NCBI RefSeq assembly: GCF_000425705.1
Contig: NZ_AUDY01000012.1
Coordinates: 177,073 to 241,072 of the forward strand
DNA: 64,000 nucleotides
Direction: 5' to 3'
From: Halobacillus kuroshimensis DSM 18393
Lineage (GTDB): Bacteria > Bacillota > Bacilli > Bacillales > Halobacillaceae
Below, piece by piece: positions 36,567 to 45,612 of the stretch. The notes under the pieces were generated by a model. It did no database searches. It saw only the letters and a program-made list of their open reading frames with translations, and was not told where the DNA came from. Numbering within the stretch: position 1 is the stretch's first letter; every line of letters starts with the position of its first letter. The translations under genes were made by a program, and so were the position numbers.

Positions 36567-36685
36567 ATCACCGCCTCCTGTTCCTTTATGGTAACATCAA
36601 CTTCCAATATATGTTTATCTAATGCTGATATGGTAAAAATAGAAATTCAAATGTTATCCTGATTATGGAAAAGGAGGGAGAGCGA

Positions 36686-37141
36686 TTGAAAAACTTGATT
36701 CGATGGCTGGCAGCACCGGTAGTTGTTCTCATAATCTTTGGTATTCAGCTCACGCTTGAATACAGTTCTTATCACGTTCCCTTTGGTGTAGGGATGGAGG
36801 AGGAAACCGTTGAAAAATATAATTGGAGGGGGGAGGTTGTTGAAACAGCCCCGCTTCCATCTGAGAATGTTTCCCACAACGGCACTCTTATTGTAGAAAT
36901 GGAATTGAAAGAGATGTTCGGACTTCTCATTTCAATCATCGCAGCTTTTCCTTTCATCCTGCTTATGGATGTTGTTCTTAAACGTCTTGGTATACAGAGT
37001 ACAGGGTTATTGCCAAAGAGGTGGGAGAATGTAATCAAATGGGGATCGATCGCCTTTCTGTTCGTTCTGTTGATGTTTACGTTCTTTATGTTCCAGGAGG
37101 CCGTTGAAGAAGGGCGGTCCTTTTTTGATGCTTTACCGTAA
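36686..37141 (+). CDS. small membrane protein, about 151 residues
   Basis: Three predicted helices (about 8-25, 75-95, 120-140 counting from the TTG) with an extracytoplasmic loop between the first two. TTG at 36686 has AAAGGAGGGAG at ideal spacing and is the likely start. ATG 36665 has no ribosome binding site and lies upstream of that Shine-Dalgarno sequence. Family not recognised. Confidence 0.68.
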   Translation: MKNLIRWLAAPVVVLIIFGIQLTLEYSSYHVPFGVGMEEETVEKYNWRGEVVETAPLPSENVSHNGTLIVEMELKEMFGLLISIIAAFPFILLMDVVLKRLGIQSTGLLPKRWENVIKWGSIAFLFVLLMFTFFMFQEAVEEGRSFFDALP

Positions 37142-37200
37142 TACATAAGATCTGTGCAGCCAGCTTTTCATCCGAAGAATTTGTTGACGTATATACATAT

Positions 37201-37242
37201 AAAGCCTGTCCTGTGATAGTTTGAGCACAGGACAGGCTTTTC
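37201..37242. terminator. bidirectional terminator before NUDIX gene
   Basis: AAAGCCTGTCCTGTG pairs perfectly with CACAGGACAGGCTTT around a 10-base loop, between converging genes. Confidence 0.92.
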
Positions 37243-37251
37243 CTTTTGAAT

Positions 37252-37878
37252 TTACTGTTTCTTTTTCAATACATCTACAAAGTGGGCGAGGATTCTTGCG
37301 GTCATTCCCCAGATCACCTTGTCTCCATATTGATAAAAATATTCTTCCATCTGACGCGTACGCCAATTGTAATTTTCACCGCCCGGAATGAGCTCATAGG
37401 GGAAGTTTTCCGCCGGCTGGGCCTCGAAATGGACGTAGTGGATTTCCGGCTCCTGGTCCATAAAGAAGGTAAGCGGAACGGTAAAGAGCTCCTTCACTTC
37501 ATCCGGATTTTTTTCGAACGCACTTTCGTCGGTATTCAAGTACCCCGCAAAAGCGTAGACAATCATCCCGAACGGGGAGACGAGATAGTCGAGCGGGTGG
37601 ACGTCGGACAGCTGCCCCCGCCCGATGCCGAGCTCCTCCTCCGTTTCACGGATGGCGGCGAGCCGTGCGGACGGGTCATCCGGATCGATTTTCCCACCTG
37701 GGAAACAGATTTCTCCGGGCTGCCGTCTTAGTGTACTGGCCCGTACCTCGAACAGGACGTGAATCTCCCCATCCTTTTCCATAAGCGGCAGGAGGACAGA
37801 GAACTTCCGGAACTGCTCGTGACCGAGAACGGAAGGCTGATGTTGTTTGATTTGATGGAGTATACGTTTCGAATTCAT
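37252..37878 (-). CDS. NUDIX hydrolase, CoA pyrophosphatase-like
   Basis: 208 residues. The NUDIX box runs from G-G-K-I-D near residue 58 through R-E-T-E-E-E-L-G-I near 75 and matches GX5EX7REUXEEXGU; the R-R-Q-P-G-E-I-C-F-P-G-G lead-in is typical of the CoA-pyrophosphatase (YeaB) subgroup, which trims CoA to phosphopantetheine and 3',5'-ADP. A two-residue D-P insertion is present in the loop. Precise substrate is inference. Confidence 0.88.
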   Translation of the reverse strand: MNSKRILHQIKQHQPSVLGHEQFRKFSVLLPLMEKDGEIHVLFEVRASTLRRQPGEICFPGGKIDPDDPSARLAAIRETEEELGIGRGQLSDVHPLDYLVSPFGMIVYAFAGYLNTDESAFEKNPDEVKELFTVPLTFFMDQEPEIHYVHFEAQPAENFPYELIPGGENYNWRTRQMEEYFYQYGDKVIWGMTARILAHFVDVLKKKQ

Positions 37879-37943
37879 CGTTTCACCTCATACCTTTACT
37901 ATACCAGACCGCACCGTTTGGGAGGAAAAGAGCCGCTCGACAA

Positions 37944-39869
37944 TTACAGCGCTTCTTTGATCACCTTTTTGTAATATAAGACTGAAAGGAGACCGAAGAT
38001 GGAATATAAAGCTGTGTAGACGCCCATCACCATCAGCATCGGCGTCCAGATTTCATTACCGAAAAAGAACCAGCCGGACTTCACGGCGAAGTAGCTGTGC
38101 AGCAGACCGATCAAGAGCGGTACCCCGAAATTGAAGAGCTGTTTGCCCTGGATGCCGCGCAGAAGATCCCCCCTTGTAAACCCAAGCTTTCTAAGAATCG
38201 TATAGCTGTCTTTTTCGTCTTCTCCTTCATCCATCTGTTTGAAGTAGAGGATGCATCCGGAGGTGATAAGAAAGGTGAGTCCTAAAAAGGCGACGATAAA
38301 CATCACGGCTCCCATGTTCTGTTTCTGCGAGGTTTCCACATACCACTGGGACCGGTGTTCGATGCCGTCGGCCAAACCAGCTTCCTCAAACAATTGGAAA
38401 GCCGCTTCGTTCCTGCTGTCATCCTCTAAATTGATCCCGGTGTAGATCGAAGGTTCGAGCTTCTCTTTCATATCCATAAACTGTTCCTCGGACACGACGC
38501 CGATCGGCAGACCGCCGACGGTATAATGGGAGGAAATGACATAGTCTTCCCGCAGTCCCTGATAGGATAGTTTCACCGAGTCATTCTCGGACAACCATTC
38601 CACCTCTCCGTTGTCTTTTAAGGAAATGTAGGACTGCATAATATCGTTGTATCCGGTCATCATCATGTTTTCCGCTTCCAGATCGAGTTCCGGAACGGCA
38701 GTTTCACTGATGACAGGAATGGTTGTATTTTCCACATTAAAATTCATGTCCTCAAGGTCCACATCAAGAATGTCCTCCACGTTGAACCTCGCCTGCAGCA
38801 CTTCCACTTGGCGGTACGAATGGTCGAAACCCTCATCCTCCAGCGTTTCCGAAAAGGCCAGTGCTTTTTCTTCATTGGTGATGGAAAAATCATCAGGGGA
38901 TCTGTTTTCTGCCAGGCTCTCCGCTGAATACAAAGAGATATAACTGAGGGCTAACAGACCTATAGCAAGGGCGGACACGGTCGTAATCACCGTGAGTAAC
39001 AAGGCGTTGGACTTCATCCGGAACATCATCGAAGACAGCGAAAGCACTTCGTTGATATTCATATAGCCGGCTTTCCGTTTTCTAAGCAGGTTGCTGACAA
39101 AGCGCACAGAACCCTTGTAGAAAAAGTACGTCCCGATGATCGTGGACGCCAGTATGAACGTCATCGCGATAAACAGACCGTTGATTGTGGTAATATCCCC
39201 TTCAAACAGCTGCGTGGACACATAATATCCTGAAGCAATCATGACAATACCAAGAATCCCCATGATGTGTTCCCAGATCGAGAGTTTTTTCACTTTTCCC
39301 TGCGTGCTCGAGGTGACACGGAAAAGGGAGAGGATGGACTGCTTCCGAATAAAGATGTACATCGTCGCCATGATGAGCAGAAAGATGCCCGCAAATACGA
39401 TCAGCGTCTGGGCAAGAGCCGCCATGGAGAAGTGCAGGTCGGCCACTTCATCAACGTTGACAATCTTAAAAAAGCCCATGAGAATCAGCTTGGAAACGGC
39501 AAACCCGATAAAAATACCGACAGCCATCGATCCGAAATAGATGATCAGGTTTTCAATGGTCAACAGCCGGAAAATCCGGTTTTTCGTCATGCCGATCAGC
39601 TGGAACAGGCCGATTTCCTGACTGCGGCGTTTCACGAATAAAGCGTTGGCATAAAGAAGGAAAACGGCCACGATGACAATCAATAGAACCGAAGCGACCA
39701 TCAATCCTGCGCTTCCCTTGACCGACCCATCCTGACTCATCGCCGGGTCGTACTGAAGCGTCACGAAGGAAAAGTAGAGCGCCACAGAGAAGACGAGGGC
39801 GAAAACATATAAGTAATAGTTTTTCAGATTCTTTTTCAAATTTCGGAGGATCAGCTGATTAATGCTCAT
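37944..39869 (-). CDS. bceB: BceB-type ABC transporter permease
   Basis: 641-residue FtsX-like permease with about ten helices and a large extracellular domain (about residues 310-520) between helices 7 and 8, the ligand-sensing hallmark of BceB-type transporters for peptide antibiotics such as bacitracin. Its start overlaps the ATPase gene by 11 bases. The cognate kinase/regulator pair lies about 2 kb upstream on the same strand, beyond a nucleobase permease. Confidence 0.92.
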   Translation of the reverse strand: MSINQLILRNLKKNLKNYYLYVFALVFSVALYFSFVTLQYDPAMSQDGSVKGSAGLMVASVLLIVIVAVFLLYANALFVKRRSQEIGLFQLIGMTKNRIFRLLTIENLIIYFGSMAVGIFIGFAVSKLILMGFFKIVNVDEVADLHFSMAALAQTLIVFAGIFLLIMATMYIFIRKQSILSLFRVTSSTQGKVKKLSIWEHIMGILGIVMIASGYYVSTQLFEGDITTINGLFIAMTFILASTIIGTYFFYKGSVRFVSNLLRKRKAGYMNINEVLSLSSMMFRMKSNALLLTVITTVSALAIGLLALSYISLYSAESLAENRSPDDFSITNEEKALAFSETLEDEGFDHSYRQVEVLQARFNVEDILDVDLEDMNFNVENTTIPVISETAVPELDLEAENMMMTGYNDIMQSYISLKDNGEVEWLSENDSVKLSYQGLREDYVISSHYTVGGLPIGVVSEEQFMDMKEKLEPSIYTGINLEDDSRNEAAFQLFEEAGLADGIEHRSQWYVETSQKQNMGAVMFIVAFLGLTFLITSGCILYFKQMDEGEDEKDSYTILRKLGFTRGDLLRGIQGKQLFNFGVPLLIGLLHSYFAVKSGWFFFGNEIWTPMLMVMGVYTALYSIFGLLSVLYYKKVIKEAL

Positions 39870-40620
39870 AGCTCACACCACCCAATACACCCTGGGTTTT
39901 CATGATGTCCTTCAAGAATGCCTCCCGCGTCTGTCCGCCTTTATGTAACTGGGTGTAAATCTGCCCGTCGCGGATGAAGATGACGCGGCTGCTGTAGCTC
40001 GCCGCCACAGGGTCGTGGGTGACCATCGCGATGGTCGCTTCCCGTGTTTCATTCAGTCCGCTCAGTTTGCCGAGCAGATCGGATGCGGACTTGGAATCCA
40101 GTGCACCTGTCGGCTCATCGGCAAAAATGATGCTCGGCTCGTGGATGAAGGCCCGTGCCGCTGATGTCCGCTGCTTCTGTCCTCCTGAAATTTCGTTCGG
40201 ATATTTATTTTGGACGTCCTGAATGCCGAGTTCTTCAGCCAGCACCTTGAATTTCTGCTGCGCCTCTTTACGGTCCGTTTTCGAAATAGAGAGTGGAAGC
40301 AGAATGTTTTCCTTCACCGTCAGTGTGTCCAACAGGTTATATTCCTGAAAGATGAACCCGAGATGATGCTTTCTGAACTCTGCGAGCTGTTTATCCTTTT
40401 GTCCGGTAATTTCCTGCCCGTTGATCACGATCGATCCGTGGCTGACCCGGTCAATGGAGGAGAGGACGTTCAACAAGGTCGTTTTTCCGGAACCGGAGGC
40501 TCCCATGATGGTGACAAACTCCCCTTTATCAATCGTGACATCGATGCCCTCCAGAACGTGCTGCTTCATAAATTTGTTTCCATAGCTCTTATGAATCTTC
40601 CGTGCTTCTAATAAACTCAT
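39859..40620 (-). CDS. bceA: BceA-type ABC transporter ATPase
   Basis: 253-residue ATPase with Walker [11 protein letters not shown]-loop F-I-F-Q-E-Y, signature I-S-G-G-Q-K-Q-R-T, Walker [13 protein letters not shown] and H-loop V-T-H-D. ATG 40620 has AAAGGAGG upstream; the reading from 40641 is longer without support. Pairs with BceB. Confidence 0.94.
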   Translation of the reverse strand: MSLLEARKIHKSYGNKFMKQHVLEGIDVTIDKGEFVTIMGASGSGKTTLLNVLSSIDRVSHGSIVINGQEITGQKDKQLAEFRKHHLGFIFQEYNLLDTLTVKENILLPLSISKTDRKEAQQKFKVLAEELGIQDVQNKYPNEISGGQKQRTSAARAFIHEPSIIFADEPTGALDSKSASDLLGKLSGLNETREATIAMVTHDPVAASYSSRVIFIRDGQIYTQLHKGGQTREAFLKDIMKTQGVLGGVSYEH

Positions 40621-40784
40621 TCGTTCAACCTCCTTTTTCATCTGACTTCATTGTACGTTTACCGGGGACGTGTTTCCTTCGATTCAGCTAACAAAAGCGG
40701 GGGTGGAAGTGACACTTTTGTCACATGGCTTTCATTTTAAAAGGGCTGAACATATAGTTTTGAAAAAGGCATGTCTCCTCCAGC

Positions 40785-40880
40785 AGATGGCTGCCGCGGG
40801 CACGATCTCAGCTGACTTGTGCAGGAAGTCCACCTGCCCAAGTGAAGCTTCGCCTCATGCTGTTCTCGCACCCCACGATA
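40785..40880. repeat. imperfect palindromic repeat element, copy A
   Basis: Contains GCCGCGGGCACG, CTCAGCT and a central hairpin (ACTTGTGCAGG with CCTGCCCAAGT, 40815-40843), then GCTTCGCCTCATGCTGTTCTCGCA. It is related over its whole length to the element at 58458-58590, with a different but equally paired central stem. The remainder of the gene-free region 40621-41174 shows nothing I can name. Confidence 0.6.
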
Positions 40881-41174
40881 GTTGGTCCTTTTGTTTCGTT
40901 CAGGAGGTGCCCTGAGGATTCTTAATAATACCTGTAAGATCAATGATACCTGTTGTAAGGAGTTAAAGAGCCAAAGCGGTGAAAATTAGACGAATGATTT
41001 TGTACGACCATTTTTTAGATTTGAAATTTCTCATCCCTTGAAAGGGAAAAACTATAAACAGAAGCAGAACAAGAGTGTGAAAACAAATATTATAAAATGA
41101 TCCGGTCCCTATTCATGTGGCTGCTCTTCCATACGGTGAAGTCTTTCCGTGCGTTTCACTATGGGAGGGGAGAC

Positions 41175-41225
41175 ATAAAAAAACAACCGGCTTCCTTCCA
41201 CCAGCAGGCAGAAGGAGACCGGTTA
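41175..41225 (-). terminator. terminator of the nucleobase permease gene
   Basis: On the minus strand AACCGGTCTCCTT pairs with AAGGAAGCCGGTT (two mismatches), then T7. It includes the stop codon. Confidence 0.85.
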
Positions 41226-42521
41226 GTTTTTTGTCCGCCACAGCTGTTCCATGGCAATGACAAGGGCGGTGCCGACGAGCAGACCGTTACTCATTAAGTT
41301 CTGCACAAGCGCCGGCATGGCGGAAAACACTTCCGCCGGAAGAAACATTGTCCCCATCCCGAAGAGGTAGGCAATACCGACGATGGTAATCTTTCTGGAA
41401 TCCAGAGGCTCCAGCGTGAAGTTGTTAATCGCGATTCCCACAAGCTGGACGAATGTCGCCATAAGCGCAGCGTTGGCAACCGAGGAGGGGATGCTTGAAA
41501 TCACCCGTGTCACCGGTGGGAAAAAGGCTGTGAAAAGCAGCAGAACCGCAGCGTAGATGAAAGGATTCTTTCGTTTCTGCCCGGTAATGGCAATGAACCC
41601 TGCTGACGTAGCCCCGGGCACGTTGGCGACGGTGGCCATGCCGCCGGCAATCATCGTGTTGATTCCAGAAAACATCGTTCCTCTGTCGACCTGGACGCCG
41701 TTATTTTCTTTACCTTCTCCCAGTGTTTGTTTCACAGCTGTAATGGAGGCGACGATATTCGAAATGGAAATGACCGCCGTGATGAACGCCATCGGCAGCA
41801 GGCTCCATTCGAGTGTCGGAGCTCCGAAAGCGAACAGTTCGGGCAGCGAAAACAGGGGCATCTCCGCTTCCGCCGTCTGCCCGCCGAGAATCAGGCGGTG
41901 AATGACCCAGCCGATCACAATGCCGATGAAAACGGCATAGCTGCTCAGCCATCCTCTGGCAAACGTGGATAATCCGAGCACAATAAAGAATGTCAGAAAT
42001 GCAATGCCTGCGGTCGTCCCTTGTATGGTTCCGCTGTCTCCCTGTAGCCCGAGCATCCCTTTCAGGAGCGTTCCACTCAGCTGTACGGTCAAGAACAGGA
42101 AGAATGATCCTGTGACAAGAGGAGTGAAGATGGGCAGGATTTTCTGCGACACTTTAAACGCTCCGAACAGGAACAAAAAGCCTCCCGTCATGATCATCGT
42201 CATCTCCAGCGCCTGGAGCGTTCCTGTATAACTACCGCCTGCTTCTGCACCGGTCATGGCCATGACGGTAAAGACACTGACCCAGATGCCTGCGGGAATT
42301 TCCATAACGGGTAATCGGTGGCCGAACAGCCCTTGAAGCATGGAAGCGATCCCAACGGTAAAGAAGGTCCGCTGGATCAATCCGGCGGTTTCTATGTAAT
42401 CTAAATGATAAATCGATCCGATCACAATCGGCAGCGCAACCGCATTAGCAAGCATGAAGACGAACCATTGGATGGTTTCAAGCAGGCTGGCTCCCGGACT
42501 GGTTTGATTCAATGTAAACAC
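41223..42521 (-). CDS. NCS2-family xanthine/uracil permease
   Basis: 432-residue, about 12-14 helix nucleobase:cation symporter. Family segments include F-G-A-P-T-L-E-W-S near residue 235 and A-N-V-P-G-A-T-S-A-G-F-I-A-I-T-G with surrounding Q/E positions. Purine versus pyrimidine specificity cannot be settled. It lies inside the bce region, 60 bases after the kinase gene and behind a perfect 20-bp inverted repeat. No purine riboswitch is present. Confidence 0.88.
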   Translation of the reverse strand: MFTLNQTSPGASLLETIQWFVFMLANAVALPIVIGSIYHLDYIETAGLIQRTFFTVGIASMLQGLFGHRLPVMEIPAGIWVSVFTVMAMTGAEAGGSYTGTLQALEMTMIMTGGFLFLFGAFKVSQKILPIFTPLVTGSFFLFLTVQLSGTLLKGMLGLQGDSGTIQGTTAGIAFLTFFIVLGLSTFARGWLSSYAVFIGIVIGWVIHRLILGGQTAEAEMPLFSLPELFAFGAPTLEWSLLPMAFITAVISISNIVASITAVKQTLGEGKENNGVQVDRGTMFSGINTMIAGGMATVANVPGATSAGFIAITGQKRKNPFIYAAVLLLFTAFFPPVTRVISSIPSSVANAALMATFVQLVGIAINNFTLEPLDSRKITIVGIAYLFGMGTMFLPAEVFSAMPALVQNLMSNGLLVGTALVIAMEQLWRTKN

Positions 42522-42547
42522 TCCTTCAAATGAACACGGCTGTATTG

Positions 42548-42597
42548 AACTTCCCCGCGTATGAGTGTATCACGTTCCACTCATACGCGGGGAAGTT
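42548..42597. repeat. perfect 20-bp inverted repeat between bceS and permease
   Basis: Arms 42548-42567 and 42578-42597 are perfectly complementary with a 10-base spacer. The right arm covers the last codons and stop of bceS. There is no T-tract on either strand, so it is not a standard terminator. It would form a very stable RNA hairpin in the 5' leader of the permease transcript. Confidence 0.85.
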
Positions 42598-43603
42598 CCG
42601 GACTGTTCCTGATCTTAGTGAACGTATTCGGTTCCGGAAACCAAAGCGTGAACGTGGATCCCAATCCGGGTTGGGATTGAACATCCAGTTCAATGTTCAA
42701 TGGGCGTCGGATGCGATCAACGAGGTACAGCCCCATTCCTGACGCCGCTTCATTGTAATGGTCGGTCGTCGATGTGAACCCTTTTTCAAAAATGCGCGGA
42801 ATGTCCTGTGCTGCTATGCCCCTGCCTTGATCAATGATCGTAACAAAAGATCGTCCACTCTTCCTGCCGCTTGTTACCGTAATGTCTGAGGAAGTGCTGT
42901 ATTTAATGGCGTTCGATAACAATTGGCGGATAATAAAGGAGAGCCATTTCGCATCCGTCAGAACAGATTTTTGATCAAGCTCAAGGTCAAAGCCGATGCC
43001 TTTCTGCATGCACCACGATCTCAAGGTTTTAATTTCACTGAACAATAAAGGCTCGAGCTCGGTTTCTTCTATGTATAAGTCATTTTCAATAAAAGGGATC
43101 CGCTTCCGGTGCAGCTGCTGGTCGAGCAGAAGATGGATGCGCATCCATTCATATGTCAGCCGCGAGCGCAGCGGGTAGTCTTCAATCCCTTCAATCATCA
43201 GCTTCATCGCGGTCATCGGCGTTTTCACTTCATGGATCCAGCCGAGCAGGTCATCTTTTTCCTCCTGCAGAAGATCATGGTGATGGGCAGCTTCCTTTTT
43301 CAAACGTTCCAGCTGCTCCCGGATGCTCGTTTCAATGACAGACTCCAAGGGACTCTCTGCTTCAGGAATCGTAGTCAGATCAAGGTCATTGTCCCGCTCC
43401 TCCAACCGTTTGTAAAACCGGGTCTCCTTCTGGAAACGGAGGACAAGGAACACGCTGAAAATGATCAGCGATAAAAACACGTAATACGTAACGGCACGGA
43501 ACGGAAGGGACGAGTCGAGATAGCCAATAAGGAGAGCAAGCAATTGAAGGGACACGAACAGCAGAATCCAGCTCAGTCGTTCCCGCATATAGGTGAGAAT
43601 CAT
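42581..43603 (-). CDS. bceS: BceS-type intramembrane-sensing histidine kinase
   Basis: 340 residues: two helices at the N-terminus (about 10-28 and 38-56) with almost no extracellular loop, a DHp domain with phospho-acceptor H124 in W-I-H-E-V-K-T-P, and an HATPase domain (N-A-I-K-Y-S, D-Q-G-R-G-I, G-M-G-L-Y-L-V). Lack of a sensor loop means it must sense through its partner transporter, here presumably the nearby BceAB. Overlaps bceR by 4 bases. Confidence 0.92.
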   Translation of the reverse strand: MILTYMRERLSWILLFVSLQLLALLIGYLDSSLPFRAVTYYVFLSLIIFSVFLVLRFQKETRFYKRLEERDNDLDLTTIPEAESPLESVIETSIREQLERLKKEAAHHHDLLQEEKDDLLGWIHEVKTPMTAMKLMIEGIEDYPLRSRLTYEWMRIHLLLDQQLHRKRIPFIENDLYIEETELEPLLFSEIKTLRSWCMQKGIGFDLELDQKSVLTDAKWLSFIIRQLLSNAIKYSTSSDITVTSGRKSGRSFVTIIDQGRGIAAQDIPRIFEKGFTSTTDHYNEAASGMGLYLVDRIRRPLNIELDVQSQPGLGSTFTLWFPEPNTFTKIRNSPELPRV

Positions 43604-44289
43604 GAGCCTGCCCCGTCTCTGGCTGTATACCCTTGCCCGACTTTTGTTTCGATGACGTGTTCCAGACCAATTTCATTCAGCCGCCTGCGCAGCCGGTTCA
43701 CGTTGACAGTGAGTGTATTGTCACTCACGAACCTTTCATCCTCCCACAGCTTCTGAATGATTTCTTCACGGGAGACTACTTTGTTCTTTTTTTCGAGCAG
43801 CTGCTTTAGAATGAAGCTTTCGTTCTTCGTTAAATCAATGGACGTATCGTTTGCCGTCACCCGGCCCCGCTCAAAATCGACCGTTGCGCCAAACCACGTC
43901 TGCAGTTCAGAGGCGTGGGTATTGTAATTGTAGACACGTCGGAGAATGGCCTGGATTTTAGCGATCAATACTTCGAAGTGAAACGGTTTCTGAACGAAAT
44001 CATCGGCTCCAAGATTCATCGACATGACCATATCCGTCGGGTGATCCCTCGAGGACAGGAAGATGATGGGGACGTTGGAATGCTCCCGTATCATCCGGCA
44101 CCAGTGAAAGCCGTCAAACTTCGGCAGCTGGATATCGATGATCACAAGCTGTGGTTCAACCGACGTGAATACTTCCATCACCCGGCTGAAATCCTGCACC
44201 CCGTGGACCGTATACGACCACTGGGACAGCCTTTCCTGCATTTCCTGAAACAATGTCCGGTCATCTTCAATCAACAGTACATCAAACAC
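43600..44289 (-). CDS. bceR: BceR-type OmpR-family response regulator
   Basis: 229 residues: receiver domain with phospho-acceptor D52 in V-I-I-D-I-Q-L-P, followed by a winged-helix DNA-binding domain (about 130-225; L-T-K-N-E-S-F-I-L-K-Q-L-L). First gene of the pair. Expected to activate the bceAB genes. Confidence 0.92.
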   Translation of the reverse strand: MFDVLLIEDDRTLFQEMQERLSQWSYTVHGVQDFSRVMEVFTSVEPQLVIIDIQLPKFDGFHWCRMIREHSNVPIIFLSSRDHPTDMVMSMNLGADDFVQKPFHFEVLIAKIQAILRRVYNYNTHASELQTWFGATVDFERGRVTANDTSIDLTKNESFILKQLLEKKNKVVSREEIIQKLWEDERFVSDNTLTVNVNRLRRRLNEIGLEHVIETKVGQGYTARDGAGS

Positions 44290-44384
44290 ATCGACCCCTC
44301 CGATTTTCCGTTATTTCCCTTTTGTAATTATAGCAGACAAACGAGGGATTCCCTATTGTACTTTTGTAACGCGTGACCGCGGTG

Positions 44385-44399
44385 AATTTTTTGAACATT
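44385..44399 (+). promoter_or_regulatory. CodY-like box upstream of ilvE
   Basis: AATTTTTTGAACATT matches the CodY motif AATTTTCWGAAAATT at 13 of 15 positions and lies about 100 bases before ilvE, a typical CodY target gene. It also lies within 110 bases of bceR, which is divergent. Confidence 0.55.
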
Positions 44400-44501
44400 T
44401 CAGCATCTTCCCCTTTCATTTGTTTGAAGGAGGGCGTACAATGAGTACTAATATTTCCGCCTGTGATGTCAGGTGATACCAATGGAAAAGGAGTCTTATC
44501 T

Positions 44502-45563
44502 ATGTCCCTACCAATCGTTGAAGCCGCCTATAAAAAGGAGAAACCCGAAACGGAGCAGATTCCTTTTGGAAGAACGTTCACGGATCATATGTTTGTAATG
44601 GATTATGAAGAAGGGAAGGGCTGGCACAAGCCGCGCATCGTTCCTTACGAGCCGCTGACGCTTGATCCGGCCGCAATGATCTTCCATTACGGGCAGACCG
44701 TATTTGAAGGATTGAAAGCCTACCGCACAGACGACGGACGTGTCCTGCTGTTCCGTCCGGAAAAGAATTTTGAGCGCCTGAACCTATCCGGTGACCGTCT
44801 CAGCATCCCACCAGTCGATGAAGACGAGGTGCTAGGCTACTTGAAGGAACTTGTAGCTCTTGAAAAGGACTGGGTGCCGGAATTTGAGGGGACTTCCCTA
44901 TACATCCGCCCGTTCATCATCGCTACGGAACCGAGCCTCGCTGTTGCTCCGTCCAAGTCGTATAAGCTGATGATCATCATGTCACCGGTCGGTCCGTACT
45001 TCTCCGGAGGGATCAAGCCGGTTACCATTAATGTAGAAGACCAGTTCACAAGAGCTGTCAAAGGCGGAACCGGAATGGCTAAAACCGCCGGTAACTATTC
45101 CTCCGGCTATCAGGCACAGGCGAAGGCAGCGAAAGAAGGTAATGCTGACGTCCTTTGGCTGGATGGTGTGGAGAAGCGCTACATTGAAGAAGTCGGCAGC
45201 ATGAACATCTTCTTTAAAATCGATGGGGAAATTGTGACTCCTGCCCTGAGCGGAAGTATTCTTCAGGGGATTACACGAACATCAATCATTGAAGTACTGA
45301 AAAAATGGGAGATCCCAGTGACCGAACGCCGCATCTCTATTGAAGAGTTGTATGAAGCGTATGAACAGGGAAAACTGGAAGAAGCGTTCGGAACTGGAAC
45401 AGCGGCCGTCATTTCTCCCGTCGGTGAGTTGAACTGGCTGGGGAAGAAAATGGTGATCAACGACCACGAAATTGGTGCTCTCTCCCAGGAGCTGTATGAT
45501 ACGATCACAGGCATACAGCGGGGAAGAAAAGAAGACAGCTTCGGCTGGACCATCGAAGTATAA
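44502..45563 (+). CDS. ilvE: branched-chain amino acid aminotransferase
   Basis: 353-residue PLP enzyme of fold type IV that interconverts Leu/Ile/Val and their 2-oxo acids with glutamate. The PLP lysine is K194 in G-M-A-K-T-A-G-N-Y, and F-H-Y-G-Q-T-V-F-E-G-L-K-A-Y lies near residue 65. ATG 44502 follows AAAAGGAG. Monocistronic, ending at a strong terminator. Confidence 0.95.
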   Translation: MSLPIVEAAYKKEKPETEQIPFGRTFTDHMFVMDYEEGKGWHKPRIVPYEPLTLDPAAMIFHYGQTVFEGLKAYRTDDGRVLLFRPEKNFERLNLSGDRLSIPPVDEDEVLGYLKELVALEKDWVPEFEGTSLYIRPFIIATEPSLAVAPSKSYKLMIIMSPVGPYFSGGIKPVTINVEDQFTRAVKGGTGMAKTAGNYSSGYQAQAKAAKEGNADVLWLDGVEKRYIEEVGSMNIFFKIDGEIVTPALSGSILQGITRTSIIEVLKKWEIPVTERRISIEELYEAYEQGKLEEAFGTGTAAVISPVGELNWLGKKMVINDHEIGALSQELYDTITGIQRGRKEDSFGWTIEV

Positions 45564-45571
45564 GAAAGCAG

Positions 45572-45609
45572 AAAAAAGGCTGCCGAGAACTTTCTCGACA
45601 GCCTTTTTT
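45572..45609. terminator. bidirectional terminator ilvE / dapA
   Basis: AAAAAAGGCTGCCGAGAA pairs with TTCTCGACAGCCTTTTTT (one mismatch), 2-base loop, between converging genes. Confidence 0.93.
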
Positions 45610-45612
45610 CAT

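Noticed and set aside
40670..40915. 81-codon plus-strand ORF in the gap after bceA
   Set aside because: It runs through the palindromic repeat and has no ribosome binding site or protein pattern.
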